64,000 nt of DNA from Dicaeum eximium (GCA_013396995.1 VWZP01010273.1:434001-498000); one strand, 5' to 3'. Shown: positions 30,201-41,073, numbered from the stretch's first letter. Translations and numbers: made by a program. The notes: generated by a model from the sequence alone, not told the origin.

Positions 30201-32997
30201 GAGGCTGTTTGTCTATTCTGTGAGAAAGATACAATCTTTCCCGAGGTTAAAGATGTTTGCACAAGGCCATTTTAAAGTTCTGCATTAGTTCTCTGCCCCT
30301 ATGAAAAGGCTGTCAGAAAGGCTATCAAGAATGTTTCTGCAAAGCTTAAGTTCTGCTGTGAAGTTCTTGTTTAACCTCGATCTTCAGCAGACAGACTGGT
30401 CCCTCAGGATTTCCACATTGCTGTAACTGGAGCAGAAAGACCAAGAAAAGATACTGGAGCTCACAAGTCAAAAGGTGGGTAATGAAGTTAGTGACTAGTC
30501 ACATATCAATCACTAACAGACTGGGATTTGGGGGATTTACTCCAATGCTGGGAAGGCTACAAATACAGCATATTCTCCCAACTGGATGATTGTTTCCCAA
30601 AAAACAGCGAGAGTACTCTTTTAGTATGTAGTTATTAACTTTTAGGTTAAGAATCACATTTTGTCTCAGCATGAATAGCTTTATTAAATGAAGTCGGGAT
30701 AATCACTCTACAAAAGTTAACATAAATCTACTCCTCACTGAAAGATAAGTATACTTAAGTTTCAATGAGCACAATTTTTTTTTTTGTCATTTAGAAGACA
30801 CCAAAGAAGCACTTTTTAAGGCACACAAAGAAATCACTAATTGTTGCAAAGAATCTTTCCCTCTCCACCTGTTCAAACAACTGTATTACAAGATTAATTT
30901 TGACATCTTTCAGTAATCTGAAAACTTATAAATGCTGGGAAACCCCTGCATTTAGAGCATGTATAAACTCGATGATGTTTCTAACTGCTGAGATATGCAG
31001 ATGAAAAACTCAAGATAAATACGAAACATTCTTAGACATGACCCTTCCAGGCATAGCCTGTGGTTAAAAAAAATCTAAAAAAAAAAATAAATGCAACCTA
31101 ACGATTTGGATATGGCTACACCAACAGAACTTTGCATATACCTTTGTATTAATTCTTTTCTGTTTAAGACATTTAGCCAGCATGACAACAAAAACTTACT
31201 CAATAGATCCAAATATATTACAAATTGACCTGTGTGAGGGTGTTTTTTGCTTACGGACTGTAATATTGTATCGTGATTGACTACATATTCAGTGCCTATT
31301 ATTTTTAACATTCCAACAATTATACTTTTATTGAGATAGGTCTTCAATTAAGTCTCAACAGCAGATATTTTTCTAAACTTTCTATCATATTTTTCCAAGA
31401 CAAGCTACAACAACTAATGCTTATTCAAGGAAAAAAGTGCCACTCAGTAATTTCTGAATTCAAATTATGAACTCAACCATTTTGAAGGAAGAAAAATACA
31501 CAGCCACATCACTTGAACACTTAGAAACAAATTTAAAGATTCCACAAACTCTTAAAACCTTCCACATCTATCGTCTGTTTTTCCTTCCTTTTTCCACTGC
31601 TCTTTTCCCCTGCTGGAATGTCTCAAAAATATTGTTACACTAGAAATATCATTAAAAGCTAAGGTTTTGTTGTAATGAGACTGCCAGCAAAAGCCAACGG
31701 TCTTATGAATAAATGGTTGCCTTCATCCTCCAACGTTAACAATTAAATGACTACCCGTTCAGAAATTAACCCAAAAGCCATCTTGAAGTTCCTGCTTATG
31801 CTTTATATAGTTATTTTTAAGAGTTATATCTAAAGCAATAAAGATTCCTTTCTTTGTTAATATGTAGATGCAGAGAAAACTGGAGAGGTTATAAGGACAC
31901 ACTGTTCTAAAATTTCCCTTTACACTCTCATTTTTGCTTTTAACATACATTGAAGCTTAATCCTTCTTTAATTAATTTGGCAGCATTCACATCAGATCCA
32001 GTGTATTTACAGCGCATATTAAAAAAATCCACACCAAAAAAAAGACACAAAAAAAAGGAAAAAAAAATAAAGAAACCTCAAACAGTAAGTTCTACCATGA
32101 TAGTAATTTCTCATTAGTAATGAACGGCAATTACCTTGATGAAGCTTGAACTTTACTTGATTGGGGAATTTCTGGTACAGGTCGATGCCTTAAGATAAAA
32201 GATCGGCTTGCTCTTGGAAATACTTTCATGCAGTTTAGCGTACAGGAATCATATAAGTCATTGTCTATCATTTCTCCTTTAAACTTATAGAATGGAGAAT
32301 CTGGTTTACTATCAGATAGATCACCCTCATCTGCCAAACTCTCCTGTTTGTTTTCCTTGCATTTTGTCTCGCATGAACGAACAAATGAGGGAGGATCACA
32401 GAGCACCAAAGGGCCAGTCAAGTGCTCATCAACTTGGTATGCAGCAGCTTCTGTCAGTGATGTATCTGGCTGAGTATTCATCTTGATATTTCTACTTTGA
32501 CTGACAGCTTTTAGTATGCTGTCTGAATTCTGGTATAAACTGGAAAAATCCAAATTTGTAAAGCTATCATCATTTGCCTCCATTGAGTTTTGCTCTGCAA
32601 GTTCAAACTTTTCATTATTGATGGTAGATTTTTTAAGAAGTTGTTCTGATGATGTTGCAGGTATCAAGCCAGTCCCATCTACACTTGAATTGTTTACAGA
32701 AGACTCCTGATCTGAGGATGAATATTGCTTCTCTTCTAAACCTTTTGAGTCTTTGAATTTTGGATTTTCACGGAAAAGAGAATTTCCTTGAATTTCTGGA
32801 AGACTGTCTAACTGTTTAAGAATCCTTCTGCGATGCCCTGTCGGCAACACTCCCATTTGCTGAAGTACACTGTTATCAATTCCCACACAATCTGTCACAG
32901 TGTTATAGCCATATTTTTTAAAGTTAGGAAGATACTGTGCAAGGTTAATGTTGACCAAAAATTCTTCAATATCAGTGCCATTGCCCGTGGATGACAT
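6059..32997 (-). CDS. ARAP2: ARAP2, spliced CDS, 5' half (partial; 8 coding exons in window)
   Basis: Joined coding exons, in order of translation: 32997-32135, 25978-25908, 24993-24914, 19841-19759, 18994-18638, 15411-15342, 9054-8934 and 6240-6059. All junctions keep frame and total 1827 nt, exactly 609 codons. Visible: SAM domain at about residues 9-67, a Ser/acidic-rich linker, PH1 from about 475 to 565 with the C-terminal helix Trp at 554, and the start of PH2 from about 580. The order and sequence fit ARAP2, a protein of about 1,700 residues in mammals. Known of the family: PI(3,4,5)P3-dependent GAP for Arf6 at focal adhesions, with a RhoGAP domain that binds RhoA-GTP but lacks the catalytic Arg. 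Those catalytic domains are not in this window; the gene continues beyond its left edge. Identification rests on remembered similarity to human ARAP2, strongest in the SAM and PH1 exons. Confidence 0.95.
6241..8933. other. ARAP2 intron 7
   Basis: Between PH1 exons. AT-rich with a purine-rich patch near 7060-7090; nothing else recognised. Confidence 0.8.
8934..9054 (-). CDS. ARAP2: ARAP2 coding exon 7 (PH1 core)
   Basis: Acceptor TTTTATTACAG, donor GAAG|GTAAGT. Reads EVFSKGIILLSAIATVRV then NKFEVVTSHRTFVFRV, the beta4-beta7 part of PH1. 121 nt, phase 0 in, one base out. The match to human ARAP2 is close over the whole exon. Confidence 0.95.
9674..10229 (+). mobile_element. Avian endogenous retrovirus solo LTR (ARAP2 intron)
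   Basis: Starts TGTGCTGGTTTGGGCTGGGA and ends near GGTTCAGCCACAAT, with inner landmarks TATAAAGCTGGGGGATG and TACCTCCTAAAGTGTCTCTA known to me from a common avian LTR type. No retroviral coding region adjoins it, so it is a solo LTR. Inserted in sense opposite to ARAP2. The TATAAA near 9941 could act as the old LTR promoter. Family name not assigned. Confidence 0.75.
10272..10315. repeat. Nested inverted repeat
   Basis: AATAGGTTA at the left end pairs with TAACCTATT at the right, and a 14-bp perfect palindrome TAACCTATAGGTTA lies inside at 10292-10305. Just downstream of the solo LTR. Confidence 0.8.
12609..12646. repeat. Perfect inverted repeat, 17-bp arms, 4-base loop
   Basis: Arms at 12609-12625 and 12630-12646; core ACATGCTTGTCTGTGT pairs fully with ACACAGACAAGCATGT around AGGA. 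Followed at 12645-12684 by a 20-bp direct duplication (units contain TTGTGTTGTCCAAAGACA). In ARAP2 intron between coding exons 6 and 7. Confidence 0.9.
14758..15175. repeat. Possible old LTR-like repeat
   Basis: GGTGTCACGTCAGGGGTGAA and GAGACTCTTTGACTCCAATA followed by a TTTATTAAAAT stretch resemble the reverse strand of an LTR end. The similarity is vague and no matching second end is visible. Confidence 0.25.
15342..15411 (-). CDS. ARAP2: ARAP2 coding exon 6 (PH1, phosphoinositide-binding loop)
   Basis: Acceptor GATTCACAG, donor AAG|GTAAGG. Reads KRVFQKRWVKFDGESISYY. The Lys/Arg residues of KR-VFQKRW sit at the beta1-beta2 loop and beta2 strand that hold phosphoinositide headgroups in PH domains; almost identical to the human exon (KRMFQKRWVKFDG). 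Confidence 0.95.
15412..18637. other. ARAP2 intron 5
   Basis: AT-rich, with poly-A near 16810 and (TTG)n at 17.7 kb. No exon or mobile element recognised. Confidence 0.8.
17698..17720. repeat. (TTG)n microsatellite
   Basis: Seven TTG-like units with one ATT interruption. Confidence 0.8.
18638..18994 (-). CDS. ARAP2: ARAP2 coding exon 5 (linker and start of PH1)
   Basis: Acceptor TTTCTTTCCAG, donor AAGG|GTATGT. Encodes an acidic, Ser-rich stretch (PSLMPEESENESVYSIVEQ, like the human SESEYSTVEE region), a short poly-Lys run, then PYACFYGPSVKKIKAGWLDKL, the first strand of PH1. 357 nt, entering with one base and leaving GG. Confidence 0.94.
18995..19758. other. ARAP2 intron 4
   Basis: Short intron of unique sequence; nothing recognised. 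Confidence 0.8.
19759..19841 (-). CDS. ARAP2: ARAP2 coding exon 4 (83 nt, linker)
   Basis: Acceptor TTTTCTAG|GAAC, donor CATG|GTATTA. Only frame 0 is open and it reads ELHGNEFLDCENKLDLGM onward, with the NEFL core shared with human ARAP2. It ends with two bases (TG) completed by T of the next exon. Part of the poorly conserved linker. Confidence 0.88.
19842..24913. other. ARAP2 intron 3
   Basis: Holds a solo LTR at 20.1-20.5 kb. The rest is unique sequence with short A runs; a 10-11-bp tandem (GGATGGCTGGA) at about 24017 is minor. Confidence 0.8.
20113..20538 (+). mobile_element. Avian ERV solo LTR, diverged, same broad type
   Basis: Starts TCCTGGTTTTGGCAAGGATAG, runs through CAGTAGCTGATACAGGGCTA and CCAAAGGGATATTCCATACC, and ends GGGTTAAACCACAACA. 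The opening and closing parts match the copy at 9.7-10.2 kb, while the middle differs, with an (ATT)n stretch around 20392. No coding region is seen. Confidence 0.75.
24914..24993 (-). CDS. ARAP2: ARAP2 coding exon 3 (80 nt, linker)
   Basis: Acceptor TTGCTTTAAG, strong donor AAA|GTAAGT. The frame gives TSVEEKPPIISPYGETFV, whose PYGETF core matches the human linker. Starts with two bases of a split codon and ends in phase 0. An (AATA)n microsatellite lies directly upstream of the acceptor and forms part of the T-rich tract on the coding strand. Confidence 0.9.
24994..25907. other. ARAP2 intron 2
   Basis: Starts at the (AATA)n tract next to the exon 3 acceptor; otherwise unique AT-rich sequence. 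Confidence 0.78.
24996..25028. repeat. (AATA)n microsatellite
   Basis: About eight AAATA/AATA units directly next to the ARAP2 coding exon 3 acceptor; on the coding strand it gives a T-rich tract. Confidence 0.9.
25908..25978 (-). CDS. ARAP2: ARAP2 coding exon 2 (71 nt, linker)
   Basis: Small exon found by phase logic. Acceptor is TTTGTTTAAG|TTCCC, donor ACA|GTGAGT. With AG from the previous exon it reads SSLQRRRNVDLVNIS, which lines up with the human linker ending in RERRNV. It leaves one base that completes Asn with the next exon. A second acceptor (CCCTTCAG) lies 10 nt further in and would break the frame, giving TAA after about eight codons. Without this exon the flanking exons are out of phase. 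The sequence lies in the disordered linker between SAM and PH1; no separate function is visible. Confidence 0.82.
25979..32134. other. ARAP2 intron 1 of the coding region
   Basis: Six kilobases of AT-rich sequence without a recognised repeat or exon. Several A-rich patches on the plus strand near 32020-32075. Confidence 0.78.
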
Positions 32998-33171
32998 GAC
33001 TTCATTCCGTATATTGCCCCACACAGTCATGTAGAAATAGTCAGGTTGCATGCATGTTCACCAGCAAGAAAACTCTCTTGAATTTTGTGTCCACCAGCCA
33101 GCAGAAAATATCTGTTTCCTCAGGACACCTCTTCAAGTTTCTTCAGTTGAAACGGATTTTTTTTTTAAAGA
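32135..33171 (-). CDS. ARAP2: ARAP2 first coding exon (5'UTR end, SAM domain)
   Basis: Acceptor TTTGCAG before 33171 follows a pyrimidine tract; donor CAAG|GTAATT after 32135. Translation is taken to start at the ATG at 32997 (MSSTGNGTDIEEFL), because human ARAP2 also starts MSS followed shortly by the SAM domain. An in-frame upstream ATG at 33051 would add 18 residues and is preceded by an in-frame TGA. The SAM domain covers about residues 9-67 and ends in the conserved PTGHRRRILKQL. Further conserved stretches are SPFYKFKGEMI and the proline motif RPVPEIP at residues 272-278. The exon holds 863 coding nt and leaves two bases (AG) for the next codon. Confidence 0.93.
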
Positions 33172-36100
33172 CTGCAAACACATGGAAAAAAAAAGGACAT
33201 TAATAAAAATTCTCACTTGAACTTCACAATTACCTTGAATAAAATTGTCAAAGACTCCCTGTCAGTGGAACAGTAATATTTTTTGTTTGTATACAATAAT
33301 TTCAACAAGGGTAAACCCATCCTTTTATCTTAGCCTATACAAAGAAAACAGCAAAATCAAAGTCTCAGTACAAGTAATACAGACTTAAAACACATACTCC
33401 TAGCAGTTAAAAATTAAGATGAACAGTTAAGAGATGAACCACTTATCTACAGACACACTCTTAATACACAGTACTTGACTATCAGGGAGAGCTAGAGTTA
33501 TCCAAGACCACAACTGGAACCTAAAACTTTCCTATTTCCACAGCAGCACCAACTAATTATGGAATAGGGCTTCTACTCCCTTATCTTTCAATCTAAAATC
33601 CTTTTAACATAGAAACACACCTGCAATGGAACAAAGGAAAAATTACTGTCTAGAGCATTCTACATGAACCATGCATTCAAGCCCTCTTCAACTGAGAGCC
33701 CAACTGAACAAGTCCCATCCTCAATAACATGGTTTGCAACAATATGTCCAACCCTTCAAATAAACTGTCCTGCAGGAACACAGGAAACAGGCAACCACCA
33801 GCACCTCAACTTTGACAAGGAAGCAGTTTTCCCTTGGCCACAAAAAGAAAAGACATAAACCTACAGGCAAGTTCTGGTTGTCCATGAGCTTTTCCTCAGT
33901 ATTTTCCAACTCAGCTCTTACACTCCAGATTTCATCTATTTGAGTTATTTTTTCTTCCAGGGCCATTTCTAAATTCACAATTTACAATATCCAGATGCTA
34001 ATGTTCTGAAGTACTGAAACAGCCTGAAATCATATTTCTTCAAAGAAGGTTTAAGACCAGCAACACTCAACAGGTTTTTCACCTCTCTCTTTCTGTATAA
34101 AGAGTAATTTGGCCTTGGGGAAACCTGCTGACTGTAGCAGCTGTCCTGGCATGCAGGCACTAGCCTTAAGCAGCCTGGAAAAGAAAGAACAGCTTCAGTG
34201 GAAGAGCATTAACATTCAAGTAGCATTTAGAAAGAGGAGAAATCTTATGCCCAGAATTTGTCTGTGGGAGTAGGCATTGATACCTAATTCTTCAAAGTAT
34301 TTAATGACAAAAAATGCAGTACTTATGCTCTAGAATTGGAAGCTTAAAACATTGCCTAGATTTTTACTGTATCAATTGCTATAAATGTTCCTTTACTTAA
34401 AATAAATAATTGGATTCTCTCTAGTCTCTAGCTTTGTTTTTCTGGATATATTTTTATCAGCTTTGATCACTATCCACAATTCTGAGAATTGACTTATCTT
34501 GAACATTAAATTGATACAATTAAAACCTTTTAGAGAGACAACTCTATAGGTCAATCAGATAACAACCTCTCAAGAGAGATTAACTTTATTATGGAGCTAA
34601 CCCTCAATTAAAGATTCCCAAGTAATTTAAATTCAAAAAGCCTTGGATTGTTCCAAACTGATTAACAATCCACTTTCGTATTTACCTTTGCCCCATCCTA
34701 AACTGCATGCTTTTATAAACTTTCATAATTCCTTTAAAAATCTGAAAACTCAGCATGTCCTCAAAATTTTCATGGCAGTCTCTAGTCACAAGGGATAAAA
34801 TTCAGCAGTATGGCCTCCACCCATCTCTAAACCCTGGAAAATGTAAATGTATATTCTCTTAACTAGTTGAAGATATGTTCTCAGATTCTGAATACAGAAT
34901 GAAACAAATTAGTACAGAAGTCAATTAGTGGGGAAAGAAATATCAGACAGGTAATGTTTGGGCCAGAAAACAGTCTTTCAGATATCCAGTAATTAAATGA
35001 AAAACACAATCAAACAGATGACAAACAAAAGAAAAAAAGAAAGAGAAAAAACAAGAAAACAAAAAAAAACCCACCAAAAAACAAGAACCAAACCACACAC
35101 ATATTCATGTATATAAAACCCCTACAGTGTTAGCATATCAGTCTAAGGCTTTTAAAGTTGCAGTTGCAGCTGGTTATCCCAGCCATTCCCACCTTCCTTG
35201 GCAGTTCTGGGTTTCATGATAGCATTTGGCTACTTTTTCCCTAAGGTGTTAGTGCTCATTTTCAGACAGTATCATCTTCTCAATCCCTCCACCTTTCATA
35301 ATAACAAAAACCGCATCTGGGAAAGTACTTTAGCTATATATTTATAAATAAATATATATATGTTATATATAAACAAAAATATTTATATCCACACATTCCC
35401 TCTTCTCTATCTTAATACTGTTTTTTCTACAGGCAGTAGCTTTGCCTACACCTTATTCTGGAACACCTCCAGTGTTGTTACTTCAGGAACTCAAAGAGCC
35501 ATGTGTTATCAGCTATTTGGATTCTAACCAATCTTTGTATAAACCACATACCAATAGAAACCAATACCAATGCAAAGGGTTACCTAGCAGAGAACAAACT
35601 TTGCTTCCAAATCTGTGAGAATTATTACGTTTTGCTGTGTATTTTATGAACAAAGCATGTAGCAGAGGAAGGAACTGCTTGCTGAGAAGACATTTTGACC
35701 ACAAAATGCCAGCAAGATAAAGCCCAAGCCACTTTCTGTTTCTGCTGCTGTCTATGGCAGAAGTTATCAGTCCATCCATCTGAAGACTTGCTATACATAT
35801 AGCCTAGCTTTGCAACTGGTTAAATACCACTAAGATTACCTATTATTTTGTGGGTCTAGGCAAAGGGTTTCACTACTTACACAAAGATTAATGTAACAAA
35901 CAGCTAAACAAATCACACATTGGAGAGTGTTTTGCAGGCTAGAACATAAATATGTAGTCACTTCTTAAAATGTTTTATAAGATTTGAACTCAAGAAGTAT
36001 ACAGAAATGCAGAATTCAAGGGCTGCCTTATTCAATACATTACTCTGATTTTATACGATTGCTATCAATTTAAAAAATAATTTAATCTCCTCCTTAGCTT

Positions 36101-36329
36101 TGATCGCAAAATAAGTAATAATAAACCCTAAAGAATGTACAGTATTAGAAATGGAGTGGCAGATACACATTTGTTCAAATATATTCATTCTCTTTCACAT
36201 GCAGATTTCTACAACTATAAATTCAGCATTTGTAAACAACACTAGTGCACACGCTTGCATACACTCCATAAAACAAATCCCCTCTCAGAAGCAAGGCAAA
36301 ATACATTTTTCCTACTTAGAAACAAATAG

Positions 36330-36404
36330 CAAAAAAAAAAGCCCCCCCCTGAAAAAAAAAAAAAAAAAAAAACCAAAAAACAAGNAAAAAAAAAAAAAAA
36401 AACC
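36330..36404. repeat. A-rich tract with ambiguous base
   Basis: Long A runs broken by a C run and CCAAAAAACAAG, with an N at 36385. Length here is unreliable. Confidence 0.9.
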
Positions 36405-37547
36405 ACACAACAAGGGGAATTTGAACTTGTTTAAATAAAATTGATTATTGTTGTAATATTATATTCTCCTAAGTAGCGTAACCAAGACAAAAATCACCAT
36501 TCTCAACATGGCTACCAAAAATAGGAAAATGCTATAATGACTATTAAAATAAAAAATTCAAACTTCCTGGAGGTGACCTGACCATTCCATTTTATCAAAA
36601 TAGGGACAAAACACCTAAATTGCTGTGTAAAAAAAGCAAGATAAGGAAAACCATTTGGGCTTTCCTTCTCAGAAAAAAGTTCCAGAAGGGGATCAATTGC
36701 AATGTGTGTCGCACACATCAAGCTTTCTATGAGATCATCCAACTCTCTTTCATTGAAGATGTTTCTCACACTTCCTTACAAACTGATTGTCAATTTCTTC
36801 CTTTTCCCATCTTATGGGAGGGACTTAGACAAGGAGTGGCAAAAAATCTCAGAGCGGCCTAACAGGTCTTTTCTTTTACTAAAAGTGACAGCTAAATGGC
36901 ATCAAAGAAAATAGCAATTTAACTCTCAGAACCCTTCCTCACATGGAAAGTAAACATCTGCATCTAGCATTCTGGAAAGTTGTATCTACCAATTTTAAAA
37001 TTCTTTCATTCTATGATTTTTCAAGTTGAAAAATCTTGAAGACAAAATTGACTGGGAGATAGTCAAATCTTTGTTGAAGCAAGCAAGCAATCCAAATTTT
37101 CATAATGAAAAGTGTGAACAGTAGGTTATAGGTAAACACAGAAACATTCAAGTGGGACTAAGTTTTTTTTCCTTTTTTAATATCAATACAGATAGAAGCC
37201 TGAAGAAACCGTCAGACCTTTAAAAGTACATGGCAAGATAATCACACTGTGAGCAATCAGTTCAACAAACACAAGTTCAGGCTTGCTCCCAACTTCTGTT
37301 AAACCACATACTAGATTAAAATACTAATAAATATGCTTTAAAAAAAAAGAAAAAAAAAAAACAACCAGCAAAATAAAACAGTGCAACAGGTCTTACCACA
37401 GAGCAGAATGAAATCTGCAAGTAGTGAATTTCATCTTCCCATTGTAATTGACTCCATACAAACTGACAAGATTAACGCAGAAAACATTGTAGATTAAAGA
37501 TCTTTACCAAAACCTACATTATACAATCATCATACTGATTGCTTTAA

Positions 37548-37562
37548 AATATATATATATAT
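37548..37562. repeat. Short (AT)n tract
   Basis: Seven AT units in the first ARAP2 intron. Confidence 0.8.
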
Positions 37563-38169
37563 ACTGATTGCAACAATTTCAACAGAACTATTGCCTTTAC
37601 CAATACAAGGAAGCTACTAAGCATAGGTCAACCTAGTGGATAATTACAAAACAACTTTAATAACATCCTCTGTCAAACTGTTTCTTTGTTTGTCCTTTTT
37701 TTTTTTTTTTTTTCTTCCTAACCTCAGAGCACTTGCCTCCTAGAAAAAGATTCAGCAACCTTCGTTACCTCGGAGTCAAACCTCATACTGCAAGAAATTC
37801 CAGTGGAACAACTTGCAGAGTCTCTGGAGTAAGGACCTGCATGGCATGAATAAGCAAACTGAAGGTGGAATTGGAACTTTGGGAAGTTGCTGTGGCAACA
37901 CTCGGGTGCTGTACCCTTCACTTCGTATTCTCGATCGAGGACATACTACAGCTTCTTTGACTTTCTTAAACTTTCTGATAAATTTCCAGATATACAATGG
38001 CCGCTAACATGAAGTCTGTTCATATCTGACTCACAAAAACAACTCATACAATAAATAAATACACAACAGTAAAGCACTGCTCTTTAGCATGACATCTACA
38101 TACAAATCGTTAGAACAACTGAAGCTACAAAGAAAACAGAGAGCAATACACGCCTTATTTTCTACCTGC

Positions 38170-38870
38170 CTACCTGCTGTTCGTAGTCCGATCCCAGCTT
38201 GGGTATCTGTGGCTCCTCCGGGCCGTGCCCCGTCCCAAGCGCTGGGCGCTCTCCCGGGGCAGCCCCGCCGTGGGCTCGCAGCAGCAGCGCGGGGCTCGCT
38301 GCCCCCGGCCCGGGAGCGGCCCGACCTGCCCCAAACCCCTCACAGCCCGCGCCCGCCCGGGCCGCCTTACCTTTGCCAAAAGCCAGCGGCCGACGGGGAC
38401 AGGGAGGCAGAGGAAGGAAGCGCGGGGCTTTAGACTGCTTCAACTTTCAGCTGTCCCTCCGGCTCCCAGCTCGCTCACTTTCTTGCTTGCTTTCTCTCCT
38501 TCCTGCCTGCCTGCCTGGCTCCACACCCCACCCCACCCCACCCCCGCGCTGCTCCCCGGCAGGCCGCGCCCGCGGAGCTCCCTCCCTGCCGCAGGAGGGG
38601 CCGCACCTGGGCCGTTCTGGCCGGGCCGCACATTTCCTGAGGAGCCAGCCGCAGGCAGGCTTCGGCTCCGGAGCGCCGAGTGCCCCAGCGCATCACTTCT
38701 CACGCGTCCCGTGTTGCCCGGCCCGGGCTGGGCAGGCGGCGAGCCCCCCCTTCCTGCCAGGCCGGTGAGCGAAGGGCGTCCCGGCGCCACCGCTGCCAGG
38801 CGGAGGGCAAGCGCGCCGGCTGCGAGGAACCGGGGCAGCCTGCCAGAAGTGACACAGCTGGGATCACTTG
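38170..38870. promoter_or_regulatory. CpG island, ARAP2 promoter
   Basis: About 700 bases dense in G, C and CpG within an otherwise AT-rich window, with GC-box-like C-rich runs (repeated CCACCC near 38525-38545). It covers the presumed ARAP2 first exon and faces DTHD1 about 8 kb away, so it may also drive divergent transcripts. The several overlapping long ORFs here on both strands result from low stop-codon density in GC-rich DNA. Confidence 0.8.
38371..38460 (-). other. ARAP2: ARAP2 non-coding first exon (5'UTR; upstream limit unknown)
   Basis: A consensus minus-strand donor, GGCAAAG|GTAAGGC, lies inside the CpG island with the exon ending at 38371. It would splice to the acceptor at 33171. 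The transcription start cannot be fixed; 38460 is only a guess. A second, weaker donor (CAGCAG|GTAGGC, near 38172) could serve an alternative longer first exon. Inference from splice signal, island and gene position. Confidence 0.5.
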
Positions 38871-38872
38871 CT

Positions 38873-38925
38873 TAAAAAAAACAAAAAAACAAAAAAAAAA
38901 AAAAAAACCAAAAAACAACCAAACC
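38873..38925. repeat. A-rich low-complexity tract
   Basis: Poly-A runs interrupted by C at the edge of the CpG island. Confidence 0.85.
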
Positions 38926-41073
38926 TGAATGTACTAAGGTTACAGTAATTTCGAAGAATTCCCCAGTTCTTGGAACTCACCCATGTCTGTGAAAACTGTC
39001 ACTCAGATGAAACCAGCATTTTGTTACACAGAATTATACAGAAAGGACTTCAGTGTAGTCCACTGGCGGACATACACATCTTCTTGAAGTGTCAATTCTC
39101 ATCTTTCTAATTAAACCGAAAGAGGTTTCAGGGGATTTACAGTGTTGCAGCTGAAGTGTGAGGTCTGCCACTCACCCTACCAAAGCAAAGCAGAAGCAAA
39201 GATAATACTGAGAAAAATAGGCCAATTATAAAAGTGCTAATTTAGGGGCAAGTAAACCTGGGTTCTTTTAAAGACTACTTCCTGCTTCCTACGCACTAAA
39301 TATAGCCTTGCTTAATAGCCTTACTAGTAAAGAGGCTGTTAAGAACTGTTGGTGCCATAGTACTAAAGTGAGGTTTCAGTATCACAATTTTGAATGCAAA
39401 CAGATTTTTTTTTCACTCTCCAAAACTTCCAGACTAGAAGTTTGCAGTTCCAGTTAGTATTACAGCACCAATTCCACCAGCGCCCAAGCACTTCTGAACA
39501 TCCAGGTGAAAGTTCTAATTATTAGATACATGTACCAAAATTATCAGATCAAATTATTAGATCTGTGTACCACCAAAAAAAAAATCAGTTAATTTTATCT
39601 CCTAAACTTTTATTACGCAAGCAAATATTTGGATTTGCCTTTTTCAGACAATCTAAAAGGCAAATAAAGAAACTTATTGTGTTCTTGCTTGTCTTTTTAT
39701 TAATGCTTTTGCAGCATCTATCTCAGAAAAGGAATTGTCATTCCCAATTATTTGCTAAGGGGCTGATATGTTTCCAAACAAAGTGAGTGCACAGATGTGA
39801 TTCAGGTAAGTACACTAACACCCACTTTGTCATAGTCTTTCTGGGTTGTAACCTAATGACTCACAGAGTCATCTGATCACAGATTTGCCTAACATTTTCA
39901 GCTAAGCCTAGCTTCCTTTCAGAACAGTAGGAACTTTGAAAAGGAATTTTAACCACAGTAACTTAAACTATTTGAAAGATTCAGGCCCTGTAAACAACAA
40001 TAGATTGGCCTCCTTTGCAAGGCTTACCTCACCATGCAAAAATTCAGTTAATTAGAAGTTTGTGGTGGGCTAGAATTTCTTTCTTCTCAAGTCTGAGGGT
40101 ATGGTCATTGATTAACACCCTTGAGCTCTTCTCTGTCAAGAAGTTCCCAAGTCCTTCTATAAAGCCCACTTTTCTCCATCTTCCAAGGACCCATGTGATT
40201 TGCCCACGTCACTGGGCCAGTGGCAGAGACTATGGATAACAGTCTGCTCAGCATAAGTCTTTAAAATTCGGGTGTCAGACCCTCACATGGAGCTCACTGA
40301 CAGTGATTGCCCTCAACATATTTATGCCTGCACAGCTCTTCCCTCAGAGCACTGCATGACACTGCACCTGACACATTTCTCAGACAGAGTTTTACTTACT
40401 TAGTTTCCTTGACCACAATACTAGATCACAAGAACTGGGATAATTTTGTTCAGTGTGGTTTTTGTGGGAGAGGGCAAAGAACGGGAGAAATGAGCATTAA
40501 ACACATACCCAGTTGTGCTTACTTCTTTCTGCTTGCATTATGGCCAGAAAAATTGCAATATACACAAGATCATTTTAAGTCACGTTGTGCTATTAAGGGT
40601 TATGGGGCTTTTCTTGACATTTTGTGTGTGTCTAAATTACATTATCAGTACCACACAAACCCATATGATGTTTTATTCTTTGTTAGAAATAAAGCAGTAT
40701 AATTTGGTATATGGTGTTTTACTCTATGTTAGAAATCAAGTAGCATAATGTATCATCTTTTAGTAAAGCTCTCAAGTCTCATTTATCTACAGCATATAGT
40801 TCTCTCATGAGCATGGAGTGGCAACTTTCTAACACTACAGTAAAAAGTCTTACAAAAATCTAGCAGGAAATCACATCTTACTAATTTTGGTGTAATTCAG
40901 ATATGACATAAGGCAGAGTACTATTCTAAAACTTGTTGATAAGACTGAGTTTTGCAAAATCTGCTGATAGGCCTGAAAACTGCAGAGGTTTTGTTATCTG
41001 ATCATTTCCCCTTCCTTTGAGTTTCTCTGTTGCTGTCATGAATAACTGTTAGGTAGGCAGGGTTTTTTAGATC

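Larger units (their letters stand above)
33172..38370. other. ARAP2 5'UTR intron
   Basis: Between the non-coding first exon and the start-codon exon. A-rich tract with N at 36.3 kb, (AT)n at 37.55 kb, poly-T at 37.70 kb. A minus-strand ORF at 33721-33978 has a heptad-like start but no recognised homology. Confidence 0.6.

Noticed and set aside
38089..38928. Long overlapping ORFs on both strands (up to 216 codons)
   Set aside because: GC-rich CpG island with few stop codons; Pro/Arg/Ala-rich, no domain, overlapping in most frames.
40307..40702. 131-codon intergenic ORF
   Set aside because: No domain or start context and no splice partner; AT-rich DNA of this length yields such ORFs by chance.
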